DNA from: Dehalococcoidales bacterium
GTDB lineage: Bacteria; Chloroflexota; Dehalococcoidia; Dehalococcoidales; UBA2162
Reading direction: 5' to 3'
DNA: 14,106 bases
Assembly: GCA_020354275.1 (NCBI GenBank)
Contig: CP070645.1
Span: 644,453-658,558, forward strand
Below are positions 1 to 7,407 of this stretch, one piece after another; position 1 is the first letter of the stretch, and the number at the start of each line of letters is the position of its first letter. The notes below the pieces were generated by a model. It had not been told where the DNA came from. It did no database searches and saw nothing but the letters and a program-made list of their open reading frames with translations. The translations under genes were made by a program, and so were the position numbers.

Positions 1-3
1 GCT

Positions 4-459
4 ATGCAGGGACTCATATCTATAACCAATACACCGAGGATATTGGAGACCCCACACTGGATAGTGGAACATATTTATCCTACTTCTATAAAGGGATGGC
101 TGGTGGTTGCGTTGAAAAGGCATTGCTGGGCTTTACATGATTTAAGCGAAGAGGAATTGCTAGAATTTAGTAAGTTATTGAAGTTCCTGTGTGGAGCATT
201 GCACGAAGCCCTGCAAACAGAAAGTGAATATGTCATGCAGTTTGCCGAGGGAGAGGGTTTCAAACACGTACATTTTCATGTTATTGCCCGCATGCAACAA
301 TGGCCTGATAAATTGAAGGGACGGAAGGTTATGGATGCGGCAGGTAGTGATATTGAGAATCCGCTTTCAAGCGAAGAGTTAATGCCATTGGTATTAGAAA
401 TCAGGGAATATTTGCAGAAACACCCGCCAGCCGATTTATTAATAAAAACAGAAAAATGA
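4..459 (+). CDS. HIT-family (histidine triad) nucleotide-binding protein, probably 5'-partial
   Basis: Histidine triad proteins hydrolyse or transfer nucleotides from substrates such as dinucleoside polyphosphates or aminoacyl-adenylates. Seen here: the triad H88-V-H90-F-H92-V-I (H-x-H-x-H-hydrophobic-hydrophobic) followed by ARMQQWP, and an upstream KRH/LSEEE segment typical of the HIT fold. The frame is open to the left edge (codon GCT at 1-3), no ribosome binding site is visible for the ATG at 4, and many HIT proteins of this size carry a short Cys-containing segment before the equivalent of PRILETPHW. The true start may therefore lie outside the window. The gene ends 29 bases before carB on the same strand, so the two may be co-transcribed. 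It is more A+T-rich than carB. The exact substrate cannot be told from the sequence. Confidence 0.85.
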   Translation: MQGLISITNTPRILETPHWIVEHIYPTSIKGWLVVALKRHCWALHDLSEEELLEFSKLLKFLCGALHEALQTESEYVMQFAEGEGFKHVHFHVIARMQQWPDKLKGRKVMDAAGSDIENPLSSEELMPLVLEIREYLQKHPPADLLIKTEK

Positions 460-488
460 GCAGGGAAGAATTCTAAGGAGCATAAATC

Positions 489-3400
489 TTGACCGAAAAA
501 CCATCTAAAGTCCTGATTATAGGCTCGGGGCCGATAGTCATCGGCCAGGCGGCGGAGTTTGACTACGCCGGTACGCAGGCGTGCAAGGCGATGCGGGAGG
601 AGGGGGTGACATCGGTGCTGGTCAACTCCAACCCGGCCACCATTATGACCGATGAGGGTATCGCCGATGTCATCTATATTGAGCCGCTGACGGTGGAGAT
701 GATATCCCGCATCATTGAGCGCGAGCGCCCCGATGGTTTGTTACCCACCCTGGGAGGCCAGACCGGCCTGAACCTGGCCGTGGACCTGGCTGATGCCGGT
801 GTTCTGGATAAGTACGGTGTCCGGAGTCTGGGCACGCCGATTGAGACGATAAGAAAGGCCGAGGACCGCGAGCTGTTTAAACGAATGCTGATTAAAATCG
901 GTGAACCGGTGCCCAGAAGCTCTACCGTCAATAATATTGAGGAAGCCAGAAGAGTTGCTGAGGAAATCGGCTTGCCCCTTATCATCCGTCCGGCCTACAC
1001 GCTGGGGGGGACGGGGGGAGGTATGGCCTATAACCGTGGTGAATTTGAGCGGGCGGTAACCGTGGGGCTGGCCGCCAGCCCCATAAACCAGGTGCTGGTT
1101 GAGGAATCGGTGGTCGGCTGGAAGGAAATTGAATATGAGGTAATGCGCGATGGTGCCGATAATTGTATCACCGTGTGTAATATGGAGAATGTTGACCCGA
1201 TGGGGGTGCACACTGGCGACAGTATTGTCGTGGCACCCAGCCAGACACTGACCAATAAAGAGTACCAGATGCTGAGGACGGCCAGCCTCAAGATTATCCG
1301 GGCGCTGGGTGTCGAGGGTGGCTGTAATATCCAGTTTGCCCTTGACCCCTATAGCGATAAGTACTACGTAATTGAGGTCAACCCCCGTGTCAGCCGTAGC
1401 TCAGCCCTGGCCAGCAAGGCTACCGGTTATCCCATGGCCCGGGTCGCGGCCAAGATAGCTGTGGGTAAACGGCTTGATGAAATCCCCAACGCGGTCACCG
1501 GGAAAACAATGGCCTCATTCGAGCCGGCACTGGACTACCTGGTGGTCAAGATACCCCGCTGGCCGTTTGATAAATTCGCCCTGGGGGACCGGGTTATCGG
1601 CACCCAGATGAAGGCAACCGGTGAGGTGATGGCGGTTGACCGTACCTTTGAAGCTGCCTTGCAGAAGGCAATTCGCTCATTAGAGTTCGGTAAAAGGTCG
1701 CTACTCTGGGAGGATAGACAATGGGAGCTGGGAACAAACATCAGTGCCTATCCCCTGGAACCCAATGACCTACGCTTGTGGGCAATAATGGCGGCTCTCA
1801 GAAGGGGGATTGCTGCTACCGAAATAACCGAGCGTACCCGTATTGACCTGTGGTTTCTGGATAAGCTGAGCAATATTGTGGATATGGAAAGGAAGCTGCT
1901 GGCGGAAAAGTTAACGCCTGAGCTTTTACGGCAGGCGAAGCGGCTGGGCTTTTCTGATGAGCAGATAGGCACGCTAGGTGATAGCCTGCCCGAGCAGGTA
2001 AGGCAGATGCGGCTTGACTGGAAAATCCGCCCCGTTTATAAGATGGTGGATACCTGTGCCGCCGAGTTTGATGCCGCTACCCCCTACTTCTACAGCACCT
2101 ATGATGAAGAAAATGAAGCCACCTCGATGAAAGAGAACAGGGCGGTGGTAATTGGCAGCGGGCCGATCCGCATCGGCCAGGGCATCGAATTTGATTACTG
2201 CAGCGTTCACTCTGCGTGGGCATTGCAGGAGTCCGGCTATAAAAGCGTTATGGTTAATTCCAACCCGGAAACGGTTTCTACCGATTTTGACACCAGTGAC
2301 CGCCTATATTTTGAGGCCCTGGATGAGGAAAGCCTGCGTGATATTCTGGAGAATGAAAGTGGCGAAATGACAGCAGAAGACCCGGTCAGTAGTCCCCCGT
2401 CTTCGATAGTCCAGTTCGGTGGCCAGACGGCGATAAATCTAGCCGAACCGCTCTTTCGTAGTGGGATGCCTCTCCTCGGCTCCAGCGCAGAGGTTATCGA
2501 CCTGGCTGAAGACCGGCGGCGTTTTGAAAATTTCCTCGGCGAGCTGGGTATTCCCCAGCCGCCCGGGGCGGGCGTTTTCTCGGTTGACGAAGCACTCAAT
2601 ATCGCCAAGCTTATCGGTTACCCGGTGCTGGTTCGTCCCAGCTATGTCCTGGGTGGTAGAGCCATGGAGATAGTGCATGATGCCAGCGAGCTTGTCCGTT
2701 ATATGAGTCTGGCTATAGAGTTGGAACCCAGGCATCCTGTCCTCATTGACAAATACCTGGAGGGGAAAGAGGTAGAGGTTGATGCCATCGGTGATGGCGA
2801 GACTGTATTTATCCCCGGGATTATGGAACATATTGAGCGGGCGGGGGTGCATAGCGGGGATTCTATGGCGGTGTATCCCGGGGTAAACCTGACCAGGCAG
2901 GAGGTAGATACAATTATTGACTATGCTGTCCGTGTGGGACTGGCATTGAATATCAGGGGTCTGATGAATATCCAGTTTGTGATTATGCCGGGTAGTGTCG
3001 GCCAGGAGTCGTCGGTTTATGTCCTGGAAGTGAACCCGCGCTCCAGCCGTACTATACCGTTTATCTCCAAGGTCACCGGGGTACCCATGGTGAATGTAGC
3101 TACCAAGGTTATGCTGGGCAAGAGCCTTAAGGAGCAGGGCTATTATACCGGGTTGTGGCCGCAACAGAAGCTGATAGGCATTAAGGCCCCGGTATTTTCC
3201 ATGTCCAAGTTAATGGGTGTTGACACCTACCTTGGGCCCGAAATGAAGTCCACTGGTGAGGTTATGGGGATTGATTACAGTTTCGGCGCTGCCCTGGCCA
3301 AGGCGTTACTGGCTGCCGGGTTAATGTTAATCCCGCAAGGCTCCATACTGCTCAGTATTGCTGACAGGGATAAGCCAGAGGCCCTGCCGATAATCAGGCA

Positions 3401-3746
3401 AATGTCTTCAATAGGCTGTAAACTGTTTGCGACCGAGGGTACCGCAGCCATGATTGAGGCTACCGGCCTGCCGGTGAAAGTGATAACCAAGAAACTGAGT
3501 GAGGGTCATCCCAACGTTGTTGATGTTATTAATGAGGGGACGGTCAACTGTGTTGTCAATACCGTCACCGGGGACCGTATCCCACTCAGGGACGGTTTTC
3601 AGATTCGCCGGGCGGCTGCAGAAAAACGTATTCCCTGCTTCACCTCGCTGGATACGGCACGGGCTGCTGTGGAGGCGCTGGTCAACGGAGGCCAGACATA
3701 CAGTGCCCAACCCCTGCCTGACTACCGTATCAAGGAGCCGCATTGA
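489..3746 (+). CDS. carB: Carbamoyl-phosphate synthase large subunit
   Basis: Makes carbamoyl phosphate from bicarbonate, ATP and ammonia delivered by the small subunit, feeding pyrimidine and arginine synthesis in the cytoplasm. The 1085 residues match the family length (about 1070). Order of parts: first ATP-grasp half (residues 1 to about 400, with IGSGPIVIGQAAEFDYAG near 11-28, RPAYTLGGTGGG near 168-178 and EVNPRVSRSSALASKATGYP near 296-315), a helical oligomerisation region (about 400-545), a second ATP-grasp half repeating the same motifs (VVIGSGPIRIGQGIEFDYC near 552, RPSYVLGGRAM near 715, EVNPRSSRTIPFISKVTG near 846), and a C-terminal MGS-like allosteric domain (about 945-1085). The start is TTG with AAGGAG at 475-480, 8 bases upstream. 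Compared with the usual family sequence there is a short acidic/proline insert near residues 620-637, just before the IVQFGGQT motif. carA is not visible. The stop overlaps the pyrK start. Confidence 0.98.
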   Translation: MTEKPSKVLIIGSGPIVIGQAAEFDYAGTQACKAMREEGVTSVLVNSNPATIMTDEGIADVIYIEPLTVEMISRIIERERPDGLLPTLGGQTGLNLAVDLADAGVLDKYGVRSLGTPIETIRKAEDRELFKRMLIKIGEPVPRSSTVNNIEEARRVAEEIGLPLIIRPAYTLGGTGGGMAYNRGEFERAVTVGLAASPINQVLVEESVVGWKEIEYEVMRDGADNCITVCNMENVDPMGVHTGDSIVVAPSQTLTNKEYQMLRTASLKIIRALGVEGGCNIQFALDPYSDKYYVIEVNPRVSRSSALASKATGYPMARVAAKIAVGKRLDEIPNAVTGKTMASFEPALDYLVVKIPRWPFDKFALGDRVIGTQMKATGEVMAVDRTFEAALQKAIRSLEFGKRSLLWEDRQWELGTNISAYPLEPNDLRLWAIMAALRRGIAATEITERTRIDLWFLDKLSNIVDMERKLLAEKLTPELLRQAKRLGFSDEQIGTLGDSLPEQVRQMRLDWKIRPVYKMVDTCAAEFDAATPYFYSTYDEENEATSMKENRAVVIGSGPIRIGQGIEFDYCSVHSAWALQESGYKSVMVNSNPETVSTDFDTSDRLYFEALDEESLRDILENESGEMTAEDPVSSPPSSIVQFGGQTAINLAEPLFRSGMPLLGSSAEVIDLAEDRRRFENFLGELGIPQPPGAGVFSVDEALNIAKLIGYPVLVRPSYVLGGRAMEIVHDASELVRYMSLAIELEPRHPVLIDKYLEGKEVEVDAIGDGETVFIPGIMEHIERAGVHSGDSMAVYPGVNLTRQEVDTIIDYAVRVGLALNIRGLMNIQFVIMPGSVGQESSVYVLEVNPRSSRTIPFISKVTGVPMVNVATKVMLGKSLKEQGYYTGLWPQQKLIGIKAPVFSMSKLMGVDTYLGPEMKSTGEVMGIDYSFGAALAKALLAAGLMLIPQGSILLSIADRDKPEALPIIRQMSSIGCKLFATEGTAAMIEATGLPVKVITKKLSEGHPNVVDVINEGTVNCVVNTVTGDRIPLRDGFQIRRAAAEKRIPCFTSLDTARAAVEALVNGGQTYSAQPLPDYRIKEPH

Positions 3747-4531
3747 AAAAGGTTTCAGCCACAGTCATTTCTAATGAGCAACTCTGGGGAGAGTATGGGG
3801 TTGGTGGAACCCGTAAATATCTGGGAACTTGGCTTATGCGGTTGAAGTGCCCTAACATAGCTTCGGAAGCAAGGCCGGGGCAGTTTGTTATGGTTTATTG
3901 TGGCGAGGAGTGCCTTCTACCACGCCCGTTCAGCATTCACCAGGTTGATGAAGATGGTATTACTCTTTTTTATGCTGTTCTGGTAGGTGGTAAGGGTACG
4001 AACTGGTTGTCACAACGCTACATGGGTGGGACAGTAAAGCTTTTCGGTCCCTTGGGCAACGGCTTCTCTATTCAACCCCGCTCAAATAACCTGCTACTGG
4101 TAGCAGGAGGTAACGGTATTGCCCCACTCCAATTCCTGGCGCAGAAGGCGTTGAAGAAGAAACTCTCGGTAACCATGCTTTATGGTACGGTGGATAGTAA
4201 AAGGTATCCCGTGTCTTCACAGCTCGAGTTGGTCTCGGCTACCGAAGATGGGACGGTCGGGTACCAGGGTATGATAACCGACCTTCTGCCCGATTCTGCT
4301 GACAGGGCAGACCAGATATTCGCCTGCGGGCCGGTGGGTATGTACCAGGCAATGGCCAGGATGCCGGAACTGAAAAACAAATCAGTTCAGGTTTCCCTAG
4401 AGGTAATGATGGGCTGCGGGCGGGGGGTATGCTACGGTTGCACGGTGAAGACCAAGCAGGGCTTGAAACTGTGCTGCCAGGACGGGCCGGTCTTTGAGCT
4501 GGATAATATCATCTGGGATGATATCGTTTAA
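3743..4531 (+). CDS. pyrK: Dihydroorotate dehydrogenase B, electron transfer subunit (FAD / 2Fe-2S)
   Basis: PyrK passes electrons from the dihydroorotate dehydrogenase catalytic subunit PyrD (class 1B) to NAD+. Visible parts: FAD-binding RPFS at 61-64, nucleotide-binding AGGNGIAPL at 121-129, CGP at 195-197, and a C-terminal 2Fe-2S ligand set C225-x4-C230-x2-C233 with the fourth cysteine at 244 or 245, directly before QDGPVF as in the family. The length (262) is normal. The start is TTG inside the sequence TTGA, so the start overlaps the carB stop by 4 bases; AAGGAG lies at 3732-3737 within the carB end. This indicates translational coupling to carB. No pyrD is present in the window. Related reductase subunits (sulfhydrogenase gamma, Nfn small subunit) share the architecture, but the carB linkage and the DGPVF motif favour PyrK. 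Confidence 0.92.
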   Translation: MKKVSATVISNEQLWGEYGVGGTRKYLGTWLMRLKCPNIASEARPGQFVMVYCGEECLLPRPFSIHQVDEDGITLFYAVLVGGKGTNWLSQRYMGGTVKLFGPLGNGFSIQPRSNNLLLVAGGNGIAPLQFLAQKALKKKLSVTMLYGTVDSKRYPVSSQLELVSATEDGTVGYQGMITDLLPDSADRADQIFACGPVGMYQAMARMPELKNKSVQVSLEVMMGCGRGVCYGCTVKTKQGLKLCCQDGPVFELDNIIWDDIV

Positions 4532-4582
4532 TAAAATTGAGAAATGGAGTGTACAAAAGGCGCTTTACCCCCTTTAGTAATT

Positions 4583-4619
4583 TACTCCCCCTTTGAAGAA
4601 TACGGGGTTAAGGGGAGTA
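4583..4619. repeat. Imperfect inverted repeat in the pyrK-yjbQ spacer
   Basis: TACTCCCC (4583-4590) is repeated in inverse as GGGGAGTA (4612-4619). The pairing can be extended past one bulged C by TT/AA. Nearby CCCCCTTT (4569-4576 and again at 4587-4594) and ACGGGG (4602-4607) make the whole 4565-4620 stretch C-rich on one side and G-rich on the other. There is no U-tract after it, so it does not look like a standard intrinsic terminator. It may be a copy of a dispersed palindromic repeat, but only one copy can be seen here. Confidence 0.4.
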
Positions 4620-4660
4620 CAGGGCTATAATTGATAGCTTTTAAACCCGGGAGGTGAGTT

Positions 4661-5077
4661 ATGGTAGAAACCAGGAAAATCAGCCTGCAAACCCAGGGGC
4701 ACTGTGATACCATTGACATCACAGCTCAGGTACAACAACAACTCACCGAATTGGATATGGATAATGGGATGGTCACCGTTTTTGTCTCCGGTTCAACCGC
4801 AGGGATAACTACCGTTGAGCTTGAGCCAGGGTTGGTCAGTGACCTGCAAAGAATGTGGGAGCGGATTATACCCCAGGATATTTCCTATGACCATGACCGC
4901 CGTTGGGGGGATGGCAATGGCTACTCTCATGTTCGGGCCTCTCTGCTTGGTGCCTCATTGGTGGTGCCTTTTGGCGGGAAGCGATTGATGCTGGGTACTT
5001 GGCAACAGATAATCCTCATCGATTTCGATAACAGACCGCGTTCAAGGCAGATTGTACTCCAGTTTATTGGTGAGTAA
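4661..5077 (+). CDS. YjbQ / UPF0047 family protein (secondary thiamine-phosphate synthase type)
   Basis: A 138-residue member of the YjbQ (UPF0047) family, small trimeric proteins with a metal site. Members can show weak thiamine-phosphate synthase activity, but the physiological role is not settled. Seen: G44-STAGITTVE, H78-DRRWGDGNGYSH (78-90), the conserved RASLLGASLVVPF block (92-104), and GTWQQIILIDFDNRPR (112-127), which together are diagnostic. The start is ATG with GGGAGGTGAG at 4649-4658 as a strong ribosome binding site. It lies 129 bases after pyrK on the same strand and ends 6 bases before the next promoter's -35 box, so it is probably the last gene of the upstream transcript. Confidence 0.93.
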   Translation: MVETRKISLQTQGHCDTIDITAQVQQQLTELDMDNGMVTVFVSGSTAGITTVELEPGLVSDLQRMWERIIPQDISYDHDRRWGDGNGYSHVRASLLGASLVVPFGGKRLMLGTWQQIILIDFDNRPRSRQIVLQFIGE

Positions 5078-5083
5078 ATTACC

Positions 5084-5113
5084 TTGACACGTTTTTTCCT
5101 TCCAGCTTATAAT
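5084..5113 (+). promoter_or_regulatory. Consensus sigma-70 type promoter
   Basis: TTGACA at 5084-5089 and TATAAT at 5108-5113, both perfect consensus hexamers, with an 18-base spacer. The predicted transcript starts near 5120 and would carry the two desulforedoxin-like genes. It is the strongest-looking promoter in the window. Confidence 0.85.
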
Positions 5114-5161
5114 ACCATTGGATTATTCGTAAAATGATTTCAATACAGGGGTGGCATCACA

Positions 5162-5281
5162 ATGGCAAACCAGATAGGTAAGAGGTATCGCTGCACCAAA
5201 TGTGGTGTTGAATTTATTGTTACCAAGGGTGGTGATGGCACGATTCACTGCTGTGGTCAGCCCATGGAACAGAAGAAATAG
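5162..5281 (+). CDS. Desulforedoxin-like Fe-Cys4 mini-protein (copy 1)
   Basis: A 39-residue protein, MANQIGKRYRCTKCGVEFIV at its start, followed by a glycine-rich turn and HCCGQPME. The arrangement Tyr-x-Cys-x-x-Cys-Gly ... Cys-Cys-Gly is that of desulforedoxin and of the N-terminal domain of desulfoferrodoxin, where the four cysteines (here C11, C14, C30, C31) hold one iron atom. The length matches free desulforedoxin (36 residues in Desulfovibrio gigas). Such proteins carry electrons in anaerobes and are often tied to superoxide or peroxide reduction. The start ATG at 5162 follows GGGGTGG at 5148-5154. It lies 48 bases after a consensus promoter and is followed by a second copy. No catalytic superoxide reductase domain is attached. 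Confidence 0.85.
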   Translation: MANQIGKRYRCTKCGVEFIVTKGGDGTIHCCGQPMEQKK

Positions 5282-5320
5282 GCAGGAGTGATCTAAAACT
5301 GTTGTAACGCAGGAGGGCTA

Positions 5321-5485
5321 ATGACAAAGGAAGTGAAGTCAGCGGGCAGTCAGTTGGGTAAGAGGTATCGCTGCCAGGTGTGTGGCACTGAGGTATTATG
5401 TGTTAAGGGCGGTCCGAATACTGTTACCTGTTGCGACCAGGAAGTGGAAATACAGCAGCCAAAAGCAATCCCGTCCTCAGATTAA
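5321..5485 (+). CDS. Desulforedoxin-like Fe-Cys4 mini-protein (copy 2)
   Basis: A 54-residue paralogue of the preceding gene. Both share LGKRYRC/IGKRYRC-x-x-C-G (here C18 and C21) and a paired-cysteine end (C37, C38). At DNA level the run GGTAAGAGGTATCGCTGC is identical in both, which points to tandem duplication. Differences: an N-terminal extension of seven residues, an extra cysteine at 27, CCD in place of CCG, and a longer polar tail ending PSSD. The start has a strong AGGAGGG site at 5311-5317. The Fe-Cys4 site should still form, but the changed glycine and extra cysteine suggest divergence in redox role. The last codons overlap a terminator hairpin. Confidence 0.8.
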   Translation: MTKEVKSAGSQLGKRYRCQVCGTEVLCVKGGPNTVTCCDQEVEIQQPKAIPSSD

Positions 5486-5504
5486 TCTAGCAGGGCGGTT
5501 TTTT
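5471..5504 (+). terminator. Intrinsic terminator overlapping the end of desulforedoxin-like copy 2
   Basis: CCGTCCT (5471-5477) pairs with AGGGCGG (5492-5498) through 7 base pairs including one G-U, followed directly by TTTTTT (5499-5504). The left arm lies inside the last codons of the upstream gene. The loop contains the palindrome AGATTAATCT. Confidence 0.65.
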
Positions 5505-5563
5505 ACTGCTTTATCGGTTGTATTTATTATAGGAATTTATCTCATAACGGTAGAGTAAACATT

Positions 5564-5612
5564 AAAAAATAACCCACCGTAGTTCTGGTTATATATTTAC
5601 GGTGGGTTTTTT
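5564..5612. terminator. Bidirectional intrinsic terminator between convergent operons
   Basis: A perfect 11-base-pair stem, AACCCACCGTA (5571-5581) with TACGGTGGGTT (5598-5608), with a 16-base loop. It is followed on the plus strand by a T run (5607-5612) and preceded by an A run (5564-5569) that serves the minus strand. It ends transcription from the plus-strand desulforedoxin-like genes and from minus-strand folE, whose stop lies about 30 bases to the right. Confidence 0.92.
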
Positions 5613-5640
5613 ATTGTGGTTATACCGTCATCCGGGTGGC

Positions 5641-6207
5641 CTATTTGCCTTGTATCAATGAGAAGAATTCGGCCCTGGTCTTGGACCTGCTGCGGAAGGT
5701 GCCCCTAACGGCTGAGGTTACAATACTGCTCCCCGGTTTCTTAATGCCGCGCATTACCATGCATAGATGCTCAGCCTGAATGACGGTGGCCACACCGTCG
5801 GGCTGGATTCCCTCGAAAATGGCGTCGGCAATCTGAGAAGTCATCCGCTCCTGGAGCTGGGGGCGTCTGGCGACGATTTCAACAACGCGGGCCAGTTTGC
5901 TGATGCCGACAACACGGCCGTCCGAATTGGGGATATAGCCTATGTGGGTAACACCGTAAAAAGGTAAAAGGTGGTGTTCGCACATGGAGTAGAAGGGAAT
6001 GTCCCTGATGATTATCATCTCACGGTGTCCCTCTTCAAAACCTACGGCTAGCTCTTCTTTGGGATCGATGGTAAGGCCACTAAAGAGTTCGGAATACATT
6101 TCAGCAACGCGTTTTGGTGTATCCACCAGCCCTTCTCTTTCCGGGTCTTCTCCGATGGCTTTAATGATAGAAGTTATTGCCTCGTTAATCTTGGCTTCAT
6201 CAAACAC
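5641..6207 (-). CDS. folE: GTP cyclohydrolase I (type IA)
   Basis: Converts GTP to 7,8-dihydroneopterin triphosphate, the first step to tetrahydrofolate and other pterins. Visible: the zinc ligands C76 and H79 in SMCEHHLLPF and C149 in EHLCMVMRG, the conserved RRPQLQER block (114-121), GISKLARVVE (101-110), and the ending RSRSKTRAEFFSLI. The 188-residue length is typical of bacterial FolE. The start is GTG, not ATG, with AGGAGG at 6214-6219 (read on the minus strand) six bases upstream. It is the last gene of the minus-strand cluster, 79 bases after thrC, and is closed by the bidirectional terminator. Confidence 0.97.
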   Translation of the reverse strand: MFDEAKINEAITSIIKAIGEDPEREGLVDTPKRVAEMYSELFSGLTIDPKEELAVGFEEGHREMIIIRDIPFYSMCEHHLLPFYGVTHIGYIPNSDGRVVGISKLARVVEIVARRPQLQERMTSQIADAIFEGIQPDGVATVIQAEHLCMVMRGIKKPGSSIVTSAVRGTFRSRSKTRAEFFSLIQGK

Positions 6208-6245
6208 ACTGGTCCTCCTGAAATGTAATTTGGAATAATAATTGA

Positions 6246-6260
6246 AACTGGTTGCCAGTT
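6246..6260 (-). promoter_or_regulatory. Short perfect hairpin in the thrC-folE spacer
   Basis: AACTGG and CCAGTT (6246-6251 and 6255-6260) form a 6-base-pair stem with a 3-base loop in the 79-base spacer between thrC and folE. No clear T run follows in the minus direction, so full termination is doubtful. It could mark a partial terminator, an RNA processing site or nothing. Confidence 0.3.
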
Positions 6261-6286
6261 CGTTCTAATTACTCTTTACTCAGTCA

Positions 6287-7339
6287 TCAGGCCAGGTCCA
6301 GGGCCTTTTCTACAGTGACCAGGTCTGCTGGCAGTTCCAGGAATGGCTGAGCATTTTTTAGGACTATATCACTATCCTTGAGCCCGTTGCCGGTTATTAC
6401 GCAGACCACCCTCTTGCCGGAGAAATCTTCCCCCTTCTGAACAAGCTTGATAAGCCCGGCCATGGAAGCGGCTGAGGCAGGCTCACCAAAGATGCCCTCT
6501 TTGGCGGCCAGAAGCTGTTGGGCAGCCAGAATCTCCTCATCACTAACCATGTCGATAATGCCACCCGAATCATCTCGGGCTGCCGTTGCCTTCTGCCAGC
6601 TGGCCGGGTTGCCGATACGTATGGCGGTGGCAACAGTCTTCGGTTCTTCAATTATATGACCACGGACGATAGGGGCAGCACCCTCTGCCTGGAAGCCCAT
6701 CATTTTCGGTTTAAGGTTCGCTTTACCGCAATTAAAATATTCCACGAACCCCTTCCAGTAGGCGGTGATATTACCAGCGTTGCCTACCGGAATAAAGAGA
6801 TAGTCGGGGGCATCACCAATTTCATCAATTATCTCAAAGGCGGCCGTCTTCTGCCCTTCAATACGGTGGGGGTTAAGCGAGTTCACCAGCGTAACCGCGT
6901 GTTTCTCGGTAATCTTGCGCACTATCTCCAGGGCCTGGTCGAAGTTGCCGTCCAGGGCGACTATTTTGGCCCCGTAGACAATAGCCTGGGCCAGCTTGCC
7001 CAAGGCAATATTACCCTGGGGTACGATAATGAATGCCTTGAGGCCGCAATAGGCAGCGTAAGCAGCCGCAGAGGCACTGGTGTTGCCGGTTGATGCGCAG
7101 ATAACCGCCCGGCTACCAGCTTCCAAGGCTTTGGCTATGGCCACTACCATGCCCCTGTCCTTGAAGGAACCGGTAGGATTGCAGCCCTCCAGTTTGAAGT
7201 ACAGTTCCTGGCAACCAGTCACCTCTTCCAGATTACGGCTCCTGACCAGGGGTGTATCTCCTTCTCCCAGTGAAAAGAGGGGGGTATCAGCCGTCAGCGG
7301 GAGATGGTCTTTATACCTGGTTAAAACTCTGGTTTTCAT
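6287..7339 (-). CDS. thrC: Threonine synthase
   Basis: A PLP enzyme that converts O-phosphohomoserine to threonine. The 350 residues fit the short bacterial/archaeal class (about 350), with no N-terminal extension. Visible: GEGDTPLVRS (25-34), NPTGSFKDRG with the PLP-binding lysine at K60, STGNTSASAAAYAAYCGL near 83-100, and the phosphate-binding PVGNAGN near 190. The C-terminal CVITGNGLKD is typical of this class. The start is ATG with AGAGAGG a few bases upstream on the minus strand. It lies 68 bases downstream of pyrE in the same direction. Diaminopropionate or threonine lyases share the fold, but GDTPL plus NPTGSFKDRGM and GNGLKD favour ThrC. Confidence 0.95.
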   Translation of the reverse strand: MKTRVLTRYKDHLPLTADTPLFSLGEGDTPLVRSRNLEEVTGCQELYFKLEGCNPTGSFKDRGMVVAIAKALEAGSRAVICASTGNTSASAAAYAAYCGLKAFIIVPQGNIALGKLAQAIVYGAKIVALDGNFDQALEIVRKITEKHAVTLVNSLNPHRIEGQKTAAFEIIDEIGDAPDYLFIPVGNAGNITAYWKGFVEYFNCGKANLKPKMMGFQAEGAAPIVRGHIIEEPKTVATAIRIGNPASWQKATAARDDSGGIIDMVSDEEILAAQQLLAAKEGIFGEPASAASMAGLIKLVQKGEDFSGKRVVCVITGNGLKDSDIVLKNAQPFLELPADLVTVEKALDLA

Positions 7340-7407
7340 TATTCCTCTCTATTGATGTAATCACCCTACCCGTATCTCATATGAAACTGAGTATAAAACC
7401 TTTTCTG

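Noticed and set aside
741..1211. A 156-codon minus-strand frame inside carB
   Set aside because: It lies opposite the first ATP-grasp domain and has no support beyond being open.
2439..3164. A 241-codon open frame on the minus strand inside carB
   Set aside because: It is antisense to conserved carB motifs, has no ribosome binding site or recognisable domain, and is explained by codon bias of the real gene.
6518..7093. A 191-codon plus-strand frame opposite thrC
   Set aside because: Its length comes from the complementary strand of a strongly conserved threonine synthase; no motif is seen.
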